Assembly: GCF_017355985.1 (NCBI RefSeq)
Contig: NZ_JAFIQU010000024.1
Coordinates: forward strand, 1-64,000
Direction: 5' to 3'
DNA: 64,000 nt
Source of the DNA: Arenibaculum pallidiluteum
GTDB lineage: Bacteria; Pseudomonadota; Alphaproteobacteria; Azospirillales; Azospirillaceae
Shown: positions 35,807 through 45,203 of the stretch, in pieces
Layout of the letters: every line of letters begins with the position of its first letter
Position numbering within the stretch: the first letter of the stretch is position 1
The notes under the pieces: generated by a model
Seen by the model: the letters and a program-made list of their open reading frames with translations, nothing else
Databases searched by the model: none
Told to the model about the DNA's origin: nothing
Program-made: the position numbers and the translations under genes

Positions 35807-37053
35807 AGTCCGCGGTCCCCGGTTCCGGACCGGCCCTGGACCAGGCGGCCATAGACGCCGGCCAGCAGCAGCGTTGCCAGCAGCATCACGGCGCCCAGCG
35901 CCGAGGCGAGGCCCCAGTTCACCGTCTCGGTCGTGTAGAAGGCGATGAAGTAGCTGATCATCTGGTCGCCGCCGCCACCGACCAGCGCCGGCGTGATGTA
36001 GTAGCCGATGGCCAGGATGAAGACGAGCAGGCAGCCGGCTCCGACCCCTGGCAGCGCCAGCGGCAGGTAGACACGCCTGAACGCCGTCAGGGGGGATGCC
36101 CCCAGGGACGATGCCGCGCGCATGTAGGAGGGCGGGATGCCCTTCATGACGCTGTAGAGCGGCAGGATCATGTAGGGCAGCAGCACGTGGGTCATGGCGA
36201 CGTAGACCCCGAACCGGTTGTAGATCAGCCGCAGCGGCTCGTCGACCAGCCCCGTCCAGACGAGCAGCCCGTTGACCAACCCCTCGCTCTGGAGCAGCAC
36301 GACCCAGGCGGTGGTGCGCACCAGCAGTGAGGTCCAGAAGGGCAGCAGCACCAGGACCATCAGCAGGTTCGAGCGGCGCGGCGGCAGGGCGGCCAGGAGA
36401 TAAGCGATTGGGAAACCCAGCAGCAGACACAGCAGCGTGACACTAGCCCCGATGCCGAGCGTGCGGCCGAACACGTCGAGATAGATCGCCGTGTCCTCGG
36501 GCGCGCGCACGATGGTGCCGTCGGCGGTGCGCTTCAGGTCGAGGGCTGCCAGGAGATAGAAATCGGTCAGCGGCCCGCGTGCCCGCGCGATGGCGCCCCA
36601 GGTCTCGACCTCGCCCCAGCGTGGGCTGATGTCCAGCAGGGTTTCGGCAGCCCTGCCGGGCTCCGGTGGCGAGGGCAGGCGCCTTGCCGTGGTGGTCAAC
36701 AGGGTGCGATAGCCGTTGACGTCGTAGTTCAGGCGCCGCGCCGCGGCCGGCAGGGCGCCGGCCTCACGGGCCTCCCGCAGGTCTGCGGCGAGCGCCGCGA
36801 AGGCGGGCTCGCCTGGCAGGTCCCGTCCGTCCCAGCCGGCGAGCGCCTCGACCGTGCGTGGCAGGACCGTGGCCACCTCGCCATCCTCGACCGAGCGCCA
36901 CAGCATGCCGGCGATCGGCACGAGAAAGGTAAGGGCGAGAAAGGCCAATAGCGGCAGGACGAGGGCGAAGGCCTTCAGTCGCTGACCACGTTCGGCGCGG
37001 CGCAGCCGAAGCCTGAGCGAAGGCTCGCCAATGCGGAGGGCGCTGCTCGTCAT
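35803..37053 (-). CDS. Polyamine-type ABC transporter permease (PotB-like)
   Basis: A 416-residue permease. The first helix (LVLPLLAFLALTFLVPIAGMLW) is followed by a periplasmic insert of about 140 residues, much longer than in E. coli PotB (~275 total). Then come five more helices with the EAA loop AASSLGASPLTAFRRVYLPLALPGV. Such an insert is known in alphaproteobacterial relatives and may contact the binding protein. Start ATG 37053; the upstream reading frame was not used because it lies over the binding protein gene. Confidence 0.92.
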   Translation of the reverse strand: MTSSALRIGEPSLRLRLRRAERGQRLKAFALVLPLLAFLALTFLVPIAGMLWRSVEDGEVATVLPRTVEALAGWDGRDLPGEPAFAALAADLREAREAGALPAAARRLNYDVNGYRTLLTTTARRLPSPPEPGRAAETLLDISPRWGEVETWGAIARARGPLTDFYLLAALDLKRTADGTIVRAPEDTAIYLDVFGRTLGIGASVTLLCLLLGFPIAYLLAALPPRRSNLLMVLVLLPFWTSLLVRTTAWVVLLQSEGLVNGLLVWTGLVDEPLRLIYNRFGVYVAMTHVLLPYMILPLYSVMKGIPPSYMRAASSLGASPLTAFRRVYLPLALPGVGAGCLLVFILAIGYYITPALVGGGGDQMISYFIAFYTTETVNWGLASALGAVMLLATLLLAGVYGRLVQGRSGTGDRGL

Positions 37054-37080
37054 GTCCGGATCGGGTTGGTCGGCGGCCCC

Positions 37081-37099
37081 CCCTCCCGGCAGGGGAGGG
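37081..37099 (-). promoter_or_regulatory. Intergenic hairpin between binding protein and permeases
   Basis: CCCTCCC-GGCAG-GGGAGGG is a perfect 7-bp stem in the 62-bp gap between the binding protein stop and the permease start. Without a T-run it is not a full terminator. It is more likely a messenger-stabilising or partly attenuating hairpin that keeps binding-protein mRNA above permease mRNA. Confidence 0.55.
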
Positions 37100-37115
37100 A
37101 GGCCTTCAGCCTGAT

Positions 37116-38159
37116 TTAGCGCGCGACCCACTTGTTGAAGCGCTCGTTCAGCCGGTCCAGATTCTCCAGCCAGAACGCATCGCTGATCTCGATCGCGTTC
37201 TCCATGTTCTCGGGCGCGGTCGGCAGGTTCGCCAGAACCGCCTTGTCGATCAGGGCCGTCGCCTGCTTGTTGGTCACGCCATAGGCGATGTGCGTCGGCA
37301 GGTTCTTCTGGTTCTCGGCCTTGCCCACGAAGTCCAGGAACTTGTAGGCCGCTTCCTTGTTCGGGCTGCCCTTCAGGATCACCCAGCTGTCGACGGTGAA
37401 CAGCGCGCCGTTCCAGGCGATGCCGAAGTTCTTCTTCTCGGCCTTGTTCGCGGCGTCGATGCGGCCGTTGTAGACCGAGGTCATGACGACCTCGCCGGAT
37501 GCCAGGAGCTGGGGCGGCTGGGCGCCGGCCTTCCACCACACCAGGTCGTTCTTGATGCTTTCGAGCTTCTTGAAGGCGCGTTCGACACCCGCTTCGGTCG
37601 CCAGCACCTTGTAGACGTCCTTGGGCGCGACCCCATCGCCCATCAGCGCGATCTCGAGCGTCGTCTTGGGCCCCTGACGAAGGCCGCGCTTGCCGGGATA
37701 CTTGGCGGTGTCGAAGAAGTCGGCCCAGCCCTTGGGCGCTTCCTTCAGCCTGTCCTTGTCGTAGCCGAGCACGAAGTCGTAAATGATGGCGCCGACGCCG
37801 CAGTCGTCCACGGCCTCTTCCAGGTACGCGTCGCGGCCGCCGATCCGCGCGAAGTCAAGCTTCTCGTACAGGCCCTCCTCGCAGCCGAGCGCCAGCTCCT
37901 CGCTCTCGACCTGGACCACGTCCCAGGTGGAGGCGCCGCCCTCGACCTTGGCACGAAGCACGCCGATGCCGCCGTCCCAGGACTCGTCGTTCATGGGAAG
38001 GCCGGACGCCTGCTTGAAGGGCTCGAAATAGACCTTCTTCTGCGCCTCCTGGTAAGCGCCGCCCCAGGAGACCACGGTCAGGTCCCGGGCCGACGCATTT
38101 GCCGCAACGCCCAGCACGAGAGTCGCCGCCACGCCGATCGACAGGTTCCTCAGCTTCAT
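37116..38159 (-). CDS. Polyamine-type ABC substrate-binding protein (PotD-like)
   Basis: A 347-residue periplasmic protein. Signal peptide MKLRNLSIGVAATLVLGVAANASA is cleaved before RDLTVVSWGG. The mature part follows the extracellular solute-binding family 1/PotD pattern: YQEAQKKVYFEPFKQ, STWDVVQVESEELA, GWADFFDTAKYPGKRGLRQGPK and SGEVVMTSVYNGR. The exact ligand (putrescine, spermidine or another small cation/organic) cannot be read off. ATG 38159 follows GGAGG by five bases. Second gene of the operon; the ATPase gene lies 53 bp upstream. Confidence 0.93.
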   Translation of the reverse strand: MKLRNLSIGVAATLVLGVAANASARDLTVVSWGGAYQEAQKKVYFEPFKQASGLPMNDESWDGGIGVLRAKVEGGASTWDVVQVESEELALGCEEGLYEKLDFARIGGRDAYLEEAVDDCGVGAIIYDFVLGYDKDRLKEAPKGWADFFDTAKYPGKRGLRQGPKTTLEIALMGDGVAPKDVYKVLATEAGVERAFKKLESIKNDLVWWKAGAQPPQLLASGEVVMTSVYNGRIDAANKAEKKNFGIAWNGALFTVDSWVILKGSPNKEAAYKFLDFVGKAENQKNLPTHIAYGVTNKQATALIDKAVLANLPTAPENMENAIEISDAFWLENLDRLNERFNKWVAR

Positions 38160-38212
38160 TGTCACCTCCCTTGTTCGCGGCGCCAGGGCGCCATTCTTGA
38201 AGCGATCTCGTG

Positions 38213-39370
38213 CTATGCGGGGTCGAGGGCCCGGCAGTCCTCCGGCGCGAAGGCGACCATCGCCGGCTCACCCGCAGCCGGCGGCGGCATCCCCGCCGAA
38301 GCCGGCAGCTTGACCATGAAGTCGGGATTGCCCGGGATGGACACGAGAATGCGGCTGTGGTCGCCGAGATAGATCACCTCGCTCACCGTCCCCATCAGGC
38401 CGTTGGTCCCGGTCTGCATGCCGTCGCCGAGCAGCGCCCGCTCCGGCCGTAGCGAGAGGCTGGTGCGTGCGCACGTCTCGGCCCGGACGGCAAGCGCCCG
38501 GACCCGCTGCCCGCCGTCGAGCCGGACCGTGCAGAAGCGGCCCTCCACCGCCTCGACCATACCGTGCAGCATGTTGTTCTCGCCGAGGAAGTTGGCGACG
38601 AAGCTGGTTGCAGGCCGCTCGTACAGCGCTTCCGGGCGGTCGATCTGCTGGATCGCCCCGTCGTTGAAGACGGCGATGCGGTCCGACATGGTCAGGGCCT
38701 CGCCCTGGTCGTGCGTGACGTAGACGACCGTGATCCCCGTGGTCGCGTGGATGTGCTTGATCTCGATCTGCATGTGCTCGCGCAGGCGCTTGTCCAGCGC
38801 GCCCAGCGGCTCGTCCATCAGCACCAGGCGGGGATCGAAGACGAGCGCGCGGGCGAGCGCCACGCGCTGCTGCTGTCCGCCCGAGAGCTGCGCAGGGCGC
38901 CGGCGCCCGAAGCCGTCGAGCTGGACCATGCCGAGAGCCCGCTCGACCCTTTCGCGAATCTCGGCCTTGCCCAGGCCGCGCACGGACAGAGGGAAGGCAA
39001 CGTTCTCGGCGACCGTCATGTGCGGGAACAGGGCATAGTTCTGGAACACCATGCCGATGTCGCGCCGGTGCGGCGGCACGTCGGTGATGGGGCGGCCATC
39101 CAGCAGGATCTCGCCATGGGTTGGGACCTCGAAGCCGGCCAGCATCATCAGCGTGGTCGTCTTGCCCGAGCCCGACGGGCCCAGAAGCGTCAGAAATTCG
39201 CCCTTGCGGATCTCCAGGTCGAGACCGCGCACCGCTAGGTGGTCGCCGTCATAAGTCTTCTGCACGCCGGAAAAGCGGACCAGGATCTCGCCCTCGGGAC
39301 GGTCCCGGTGCTGGCGTGCGCTCCCCGTCGATGAGACCGCGTCAGGCGCGCGGCTGGTTGCGACCTGCAT
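38213..39370 (-). CDS. Polyamine-type ABC transporter ATPase (PotA-like)
   Basis: A 385-residue ATP-binding subunit. Walker A GPSGSGKTT, Q-loop VFQNYALFPHM, signature LSGGQQQRVALARAL, Walker B LVLMDEPLGALD and the H-loop VTHDQ are all intact. The C-terminal ~120 residues are a TOBE regulatory domain (VRAETCARTSLSLRPERALLG; VIYLGDHSRILV). An N-terminal lead of ~28 residues precedes the domain. It powers the two permeases. First gene of a leftward operon; order ATPase-binding protein-permease-permease. Confidence 0.94.
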   Translation of the reverse strand: MQVATSRAPDAVSSTGSARQHRDRPEGEILVRFSGVQKTYDGDHLAVRGLDLEIRKGEFLTLLGPSGSGKTTTLMMLAGFEVPTHGEILLDGRPITDVPPHRRDIGMVFQNYALFPHMTVAENVAFPLSVRGLGKAEIRERVERALGMVQLDGFGRRRPAQLSGGQQQRVALARALVFDPRLVLMDEPLGALDKRLREHMQIEIKHIHATTGITVVYVTHDQGEALTMSDRIAVFNDGAIQQIDRPEALYERPATSFVANFLGENNMLHGMVEAVEGRFCTVRLDGGQRVRALAVRAETCARTSLSLRPERALLGDGMQTGTNGLMGTVSEVIYLGDHSRILVSIPGNPDFMVKLPASAGMPPPAAGEPAMVAFAPEDCRALDPA

Positions 39371-39793
39371 GCATCCTCATTCTGGACGGCCCGGCGCCGC
39401 TCCCATGCGGAGGGGTGCTGAACCGGCGGTAGCAGCCTAACATCTTGTGACGCGCTGCCAAGACCTTGTGACGCGCTGCGAAGACTGTCGGTGCATCGCG
39501 GAGAACGCCTGCGCGCCCGTGCTCGTCCGGCGTCCCGGAATCACGTCCGGCTCCGGTGCTTCCGACCGGCTCCGAAGGGGGAGGGCGACGCCAGCTGCGA
39601 AATAAAGGCGTCATCGGCACAGGGAATGACAAGTAAAGGTAGAGGATTCGACGTGACATCGGCGAAGGCGGATTCCGGCATGCTCCGGGCCGCTCGACGA
39701 TCGGTCCAGGTAGACTTGATCCCACCATCGCCCAGCCGGGTTCAGCACCGATCGGGACGAGCACGCAGCAGGAGCAGCAGAAGTGGAGTTCAC
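39371..39793. other. Promoter side of the ABC operon, no gene
   Basis: No supported gene. The short repeat CTTGTGACGCGCTGC occurs twice (about 39445 and 39467) close to the operon start, which could be a regulator site. Confidence 0.35.
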
Positions 39794-40074
39794 CATGAAG
39801 GTCTTTCCGCATGTCCTCGCAGCGGGGTTCCTGGTCGCCGCCGTTCCCGCCATGGCTGGCGACGGAATCTCGGGAGCAACATGTTCCACGGGTCCGCGCC
39901 GCAGCGCTTGTTCAACGCGCAGGCGAGCGTAGCTCTGGCGGCGCCCGCAACGGCGTCCCAGAGCCAGAGTCTGGCCAACCTGCCCCAGCCGTCGGCCGGA
40001 CCGGTCGCCTACGCGCCCCCCATGCAGGACAGCAGCATGAAGAGCCCGTTCGACGCCTCCACAGTCGGGCCCTA
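39794..40074 (+). pseudogene. Small exported protein, frameshifted
   Basis: It starts with a signal peptide MKVFPHVLAAGFLVAAVPAMA and a few mature residues. After about codon 25 the frame must shift to give NLGSNMFHGSAPQRLF, ASVALAAPATASQSQS and SMKSPFDASTVGP, a low-complexity periplasmic-type tail ending in a stop. The direct frame instead runs into TAG after CSTRRRA. Either the gene is broken or a base was miscalled near 39870. No family recognised. Confidence 0.5.
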
Positions 40075-41256
40075 GGGCACTGTCCAGTCCAAGTAGGGCG
40101 AAATCACGCGGACGGGCGTTCACACCCCTCCGCGATCCGCTCCGGCGCCGCCACGGCGTCGGCCCAGGGACCGTAGGGATGGGCGCGGCCGATGCGCGTG
40201 CCCTCGACCAGGCGCATTACGGCCGAGGGGACCTTTTGTGCCGCGACGGGATCCCGGCCCCGAAGCCCCACGCCATGGCCGTCGGTGATCCTGTCGCGCC
40301 CCTGCTTGTGCGTGGTTTCGGTTTGGTCTCAGTTCCCGTTGTTTGCGGAACGACCAACGCGATGCCCTCGGATGCGCCGGACGTGATCGCCAGTTAGACG
40401 ACGGCGACCAGCCCCCCGCCGGCCTCGGCGTCGTCCGGAAGCACCTTCGCCAGCCATGTCCACCACGCGACGGGGACGGCGGTGCCGATCAGTCCGCTAC
40501 CGTGGTTCGTTACGTTCGAGCCCGGAGCGCGCTCAACATCGGCCCGGCCACGGAGGAGGACATCGGGCCATTGCGCCAGGAGATTCATTCGTCCGACAAG
40601 CCCGCGCGTGGCACGCTGACTGACTGGCGCCTGCTGACCCGACATGCGGGCGGCCATGCGGCGCGGGCCGCTCGAGAGCCGGACCGATACAATGGACTGG
40701 ATCGAAGCGAATGAGACGCACAGACCAGCCGAGGTAAGCGACCCGACTATCACCGCTCCGAGAGACATGTTGACGCTGAAAATGTCAGGCCAGATGTAAT
40801 TGTTTGCACTCTATGGTTGGTACATATTTAGAAGCGTCTGTAGACGTCATAGAGCATCGGCGTGGAGATGAATAAAACATGCTCTGCCTCTTATTCGGCC
40901 CGGATATAGTTGATGCCGCTATCCGCTTAGTGACGTTCAGTTTGGATTGTAAAGCCATTTTGCTAAGCATTTAATCGGGAACCTTAGCGAGGAACGATCA
41001 ATCCGAAATCGCGAGTGCCACTTGGAGTGTCTATGCGATAGTTTTGAAAGTCTTCGCGATCGCGACCGTGTGGTTCGGCGCCGATAGGGGTGCCGGGACA
41101 ATGTCTTGATTTTTATACTTTTGCGTGACTATCATCCTGAGCTTGTCGACCATGTCGCCAGTGCGCCACGAACATCCTGGGATCGGCATCCTGCGTAAGA
41201 TTCCGCACAGTTCGTCGGAGGAGTCTGCCAAACGGGCGGTGGCGGACGGATCTGCC
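40075..41256. other. Large gene-poor region
   Basis: No convincing gene. A minus-strand frame (40394-40768) starting MSLGAVIVGSLTSAGLCVSF has one hydrophobic segment but no ribosome site. From 40780 to 41110 the DNA is AT-richer and may contain the MarR gene's promoter. Confidence 0.3.
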
Positions 41257-41676
41257 ATGACGACGACCAAGGCCGCTGCCGAGTTGCTCGACGATCTGTG
41301 TCGCCGTTATCACCTACGCGGCTACCGCAGTGGCCTGAATTCGGCACAATGGGCGGCGCTGCGCTTCTTCGCCCGGGATATCACCGACGCAAAGACAGCG
41401 AATGCCTTGGCGCGTTACCAGGGCATCAGTCGGCCCAGCGCGAACACCACCGTCAGGGTGCTCGTGGAACGCGGCCTGCTGAACCGCGAGCCGTCAGAAC
41501 TTGATGCACGCCGTCTGGACGTGTCCTTGACCGAAGCGGGACGCACTATGCTCGACGAGGATCCGATTCTCCTGCTCGTGCAGGCGATCGAGGATCTAAG
41601 CGAGGCGAAGCGGCTTGTGTTCGCTGAGATCATTCTCGATGTCCTTAGGCACCTTCCACTGGCCGACAACGCTTAG
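41257..41676 (+). CDS. MarR-family regulator
   Basis: A 139-residue winged-helix regulator: AELLDDLCRRYHLRGYRSGLNSAQWAALRFFA, then the HTH KTANALARYQGISRPSANTTVRVLVERGLL and wing LDARRLDVSLTEAGRTML. These proteins sense aromatic or stress ligands and usually repress nearby genes. No operon partner is evident. The frame is open 44 codons further up, but the ATG at 41257 aligns with the family start. Confidence 0.87.
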   Translation: MTTTKAAAELLDDLCRRYHLRGYRSGLNSAQWAALRFFARDITDAKTANALARYQGISRPSANTTVRVLVERGLLNREPSELDARRLDVSLTEAGRTMLDEDPILLLVQAIEDLSEAKRLVFAEIILDVLRHLPLADNA

Positions 41677-41999
41677 TTCAGGCGGTGAAAATCTGGTGTG
41701 GGGAAACGCGGTCCCGATTGAGGCTCTAACCGTGCGACCTCGCTCCAGTCCCTCCGAGTAGAGGACTGCTCGGAAGGAGCGACGGAAATCACGTCCTGGA
41801 GATTGTGGCGCGGCCCATCGACTAGGTGGAGCGCAACGTGCGGCATTCGTCCTGCCCGGCGGGCACGGCGCCTTTGCGCTTATCGATCCGGAAGGACTGT
41901 ATAGAACACGTGGCAAACCTGATCTTGCAAGACACGACAGTGCAATACGCCACGCTCGCCGCGTCCCGTATTTTGCCTGCCTATCTAAGCGCGCCGCGG
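41677..41999. other. No supported gene
   Basis: Short frames only, some of them shadows of the neighbouring response regulator. Convergent genes end on both sides. Confidence 0.3.
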
Positions 42000-42365
42000 T
42001 CAAGCCTGTCCGTTGTTGCCGAAGAGGCTCCTCAGCAGCCGCTCGCGCCCGAATGGCTTGAACAGCACGGCCTCCGCGCCGCGTACCTTGGCCACCGAAA
42101 GGGCCTGCAATCCTGATATTTCCCGGCTTCCTCCCGACATTGCGATGATGCGGGCGGAGCAGCCATCCTGACGGAGACGCTGAATGAATTGCGCTCCGTT
42201 CTCGCCTGGTAGGATGATGTCAACCAGAAGCGCGGAGTAGGATGAGGGGTCGAGGGCCAGAGCTTGATCAGTGCTGGATGCGACATCGACTTCCACGACG
42301 TCTTCGAGATATCCCGCAATCGTGCAGCAGATCAGCGGGTCATCATCCAGTACCAATATCCGCAT
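42000..42365 (-). CDS. Single-domain response regulator
   Basis: A 121-residue receiver domain: RILVLDDDPLICCTIAGYLED (acidic triplet), LLVDIILPGENG with phospho-acceptor D49, IIAMSGGS with the switch Ser, and AVLFKPFGRERLL with the conserved Lys. No output domain, so it acts by protein contact or as a phosphate sink. An ATG two codons upstream is possible. Divergent from the next receiver protein, 363 bp away. Confidence 0.9.
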   Translation of the reverse strand: MRILVLDDDPLICCTIAGYLEDVVEVDVASSTDQALALDPSSYSALLVDIILPGENGAQFIQRLRQDGCSARIIAMSGGSREISGLQALSVAKVRGAEAVLFKPFGRERLLRSLFGNNGQA

Positions 42366-42728
42366 CTGCATCTCCGCTCTCTGTTAACCCGGGACATCTT
42401 CCGCATGCCTCGGGTCTGGGAAGCGGCGAACCGTGGCGTGATGCCAGTGAATAAGCGGTTAAGCGCTGGTCCGTGCATCGCCCGTGAAAGCGGCTAGGCC
42501 TTTGTAACTTGACGGAACAGTAAGTACAACATACGTTTTGTGGACAGACGGAGCGGCCGCAAACGCCCATGAGAAGCACTACGTCGATCTGCGGGACGAG
42601 AATGGCGTGCAGGCGGGCCCCTTGCGGAACCACGCCTCGGGAATCGGCCCTACCAGCCACCGGCCGCGACCGCCCGTTGGGCAGCCAGCACTTTCCACGT
42701 CCGGATCGGTAGCGTGGTGGTGACGTCC
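42366..42728. other. Shared upstream region of two receiver genes
   Basis: No supported gene. It contains the divergent promoters of the two response regulators; none can be pinpointed by eye. Confidence 0.3.
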
Positions 42729-43370
42729 ATGCCAGGTGCCGGAGTTCGCCGGATCCTTATGGCAGAGGACGATCTGCTGGTCGCCGCGGCGCTCCAGGCA
42801 ATCCTGGCGGAGGCTGGTTTCACGGTCGTTGCCGCCAGCCACGGCGTTGAGGCGCTCTCGGCTTTCGAGCGTGAGCCCTTTGATCTCCTGCTGACCGATA
42901 TCGTGATGCCGGAGATGGACGGCTTCACGCTCTTCGATGAGGTCCGGGCCAGAAAACCGGATCTGCCGGTCGTCGTGATGACCGGCTATACTTTCAGCAG
43001 CGACAAGGACTCGCTCGCGCGCCTCTCGGCCGCCGGAGCCGTCGTCGTGCACAAGCCGATCGGGGCCGACCCTCTGGTCAACGTCGTAAGAGACGCGCTC
43101 GCACGATCCACAGGCAGAGGTATCTCGGGCGCGGAACAAGCGCCACTGAATCGAGAACTGCCGCCGCGGCGCGCGGGGCCACTCTATGCGGTGGTCTTCG
43201 CTTCCGAAGGCGGACACAGCTTCGCCCTCGGTGGTCTTCGTGTTGATGAGGTCCTGGAGGCGATCCACACTGTTCGAAATGAAACGGACGCCCGGGAGTT
43301 CCGGTCGCCCCGTGTGTTCCTCCTCCCGGGTATGGTGGACGTGACGAACATGTTCAGGTCTCTGCTGTAG
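42729..43370 (+). CDS. Response regulator with unknown C-terminal part
   Basis: A 213-residue protein. Residues ~6-125 form a receiver: RRILMAEDDLLVAAALQAILAEAGF, LLLTDIVMPEMDG with D57, VVVMTGYT and VVVHKPIG with K109. The last ~85 residues (PLYAVVFASEGGHSFALGGLRVDEVLEAI... REFRSPRVFLLPGM) are not a DNA-binding domain I recognise. A GTG five codons upstream could also serve as start. Confidence 0.87.
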   Translation: MPGAGVRRILMAEDDLLVAAALQAILAEAGFTVVAASHGVEALSAFEREPFDLLLTDIVMPEMDGFTLFDEVRARKPDLPVVVMTGYTFSSDKDSLARLSAAGAVVVHKPIGADPLVNVVRDALARSTGRGISGAEQAPLNRELPPRRAGPLYAVVFASEGGHSFALGGLRVDEVLEAIHTVRNETDAREFRSPRVFLLPGMVDVTNMFRSLL

Positions 43371-43527
43371 CTCCGCAGGGCTCAGGTGAGCTCGCGGATC
43401 CGGTCGTCTTTGCTTCTTTCCATGCCTGCCAATGTCTTGCCGACCGTCGCCCTAGGAACGCCTGGCAGGATTTCCTCGGTTCCGGAATGCAGGCCCACGC
43501 AAGGAACGATGCGGGCGCCGACGCGGC

Positions 43528-43860
43528 TCAGGCGATCCGCTCGACCGTTTCGGCCAGCTTCTCGGGCATGAAAGGCTTCGCTATGAAGCCGTAAGGCCGG
43601 ATCGCCTGCATGGTCTTCGTGAGCCAACCATCGATGCGCCCACTGACGAAGATCGAGCGCAGATTCCAGCGGACATAGGCATAGGTCGCGACGTCGACGC
43701 CGCTTCCGAGATCCTCAAGCTCCACGTCCACGAGCAGAGCATCCGGTCGGATCCCTTCGATCAAGCCATATGCGTCTGGAACCGATCGCGGGGTGCCGAC
43801 CACCTCGCGCACCTCTGCATCTTCCAGGCACCTCGCCGACTCTCGACCAGCGTGCCGCAT
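43528..43860 (-). pseudogene. Receiver domain lacking its first strand
   Basis: The frame holds CLEDAEVREVVGTPRSVPDAYGL, DALLVDVELEDLGSGVDVA with the phospho-acceptor Asp, SIFVSGR and GFIAKPFMPEKLAETVERI with the Lys. The first beta strand with the acidic pair that binds magnesium (expected as VLVVEDE) is missing; in its place is MRHAGRESAR. Hence it is probably truncated and unable to be phosphorylated. It is the third receiver gene within 2 kb. Confidence 0.72.
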
Positions 43861-43905
43861 GGCGCATTCATGGTAGGATCATGTCGAAAGGGAGGGGTAG
43901 GGCCC

Positions 43906-44058
43906 ATGAGGGAACGGCGACACCACAACAGAGACGGCCGCCAGATCAAGCGCGGCAAGACGGCGAAGTCCCTGCGGCAAATCGCCAAGCGGCTGCGGCT
44001 TCCGTTCAACGACGGCTTCGCGCACGGAGAGAAGCCGGCCTCCAAACCTGAGAAATGA
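43906..44058 (+). CDS. Very basic small protein, doubtful
   Basis: A 50-residue frame, MRERRHHNRDGRQIKRGKTAKSLRQIAKRLRLPFNDGF, rich in Arg and Lys. It might be a small nucleic-acid-binding protein or just open DNA beside the IS630 end. No family recognised. Confidence 0.3.
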   Translation: MRERRHHNRDGRQIKRGKTAKSLRQIAKRLRLPFNDGFAHGEKPASKPEK

Positions 44059-44070
44059 TGAGCGCGGAGC

Positions 44071-44945
44071 TAGAGCAATCTCAGATTGGGTGTACATAGC
44101 CGGCGGCTGCGAAATAGTTGCGGCATTCGGTTGGCTGGAACTGGTCGAGATGGGATCCGACACGGCGCCAGAGGCCGTTTCGGGATCGCTCGGGCTGATG
44201 CCGGAGAAGCGCCTTGAGCTTGGCGAGGACATCTCGATCGGGTTGAGGTCCGGGCTGTAGGGCGGCAGGAAGAAAAGCTGCGCGCCAGTTGCCTTGATGG
44301 CGGCGCGGACGTCCTGGACCTTGTGGGCCGGTAGGTTGTCCATCACGACGATGTCCTCGGGCGTGAGCTCGGGGGTGAGCACCTGGCGGACATAGGCGAG
44401 GAAGGCCCGGGCGTTCATCGGGCCGTCGAGCACCAGGGGCGCGCACAGGCCCGAAGGCCACAACCCGGCCACGAACGTCGTGGTCTTACAATGGCCAAAG
44501 GGAGCGGCCGCGTTCAGGCACTGGCCGCGCGGCGCCGCCCGTAGAGCCGGATCATCTTGGTGCTCAGGCCGGTAGCGTCGAGGAAGACCAGGCACTCGGG
44601 ATCGAGGAAGGGCTGCGCCGCCTGCCAGATCCGGCGCCGGAGTGCCACGTCCGGGCGCCGCTGCTCGGCGGCGCGCAGGGTTTTTTTGAAGGACAGGCCG
44701 AGCCGGTCCACGGCGTCCCACATCGTGCCGTTGCTCAGGCGCACGCCGTGCTCGGCCGCGAGCCGGGTCTGGAGCCTGGCCAAGGTGATGTCGGGATGGG
44801 TCGCGATGTAGGCCACGAGCGCCGCCTCCTGGGCCGGCGAGAGCTTGCGGGGCCGATGGCCGCGCCGGGCGCTGGCCACGACCTCGCCGGTGCTCAAGCC
44901 GGGGCGAAGGGAGCCCGCAGCAGCCATATGGCATTCGCGATGCAT
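44071..44945 (-). mobile_element. IS630 element, nearly full length, inactive
   Basis: The most complete IS630 copy. The transposase begins with the HTH region (RRGHRPRKLSPAQEAALVAYIATHP; LAAEHGVRLSNGTMWDAVDRLGLSFKK) and continues to VFLDATGLSTKMI. A one-base deletion near 44535 shifts the frame; the other frame has NAAAPFGH, VVMDNLPAHK and YSPDLNPIEM. A second one-base deletion near 44240 precedes LAKLKALLRHQPERS and FAAAGYVHPI. All three catalytic acidic residues are still encoded. The right end TAGAGCAATCTCAGATTGG lies at 44071; the left end is not clear. Confidence 0.85.
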
Positions 44946-45203
44946 GAGATGCCCGACAGTGATGCTGCGAAGACGAGTGTCGCTCTCCCCCGAACAACTC
45001 TCCGACCGAGCTGCATCGGCGAGCAGGGCTCACCCATGTGCCCCTCGCGAACGCGTACTGCGCCCATCTCGGTCTTTGTCTAATCGGAGCCTCCGATGAG
45101 AACATTCGGATATTCCCGTTTCCAATCCACACCGTCTTGCAGGAGAAAGCCTCAAGGGCGGCCACACGCATCCTTCATCTAGGTGGCCCTCAGAGGAGGC
45201 TCT

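Noticed and set aside
37054..37539. Longer permease starting at 37539
   Set aside because: The added part is the antisense-free but out-of-frame reading of the binding protein gene and shows no permease homology.
40394..40768. Minus-strand ORF with a hydrophobic start
   Set aside because: No ribosome site, no family, and an ordinary length for a chance frame here.
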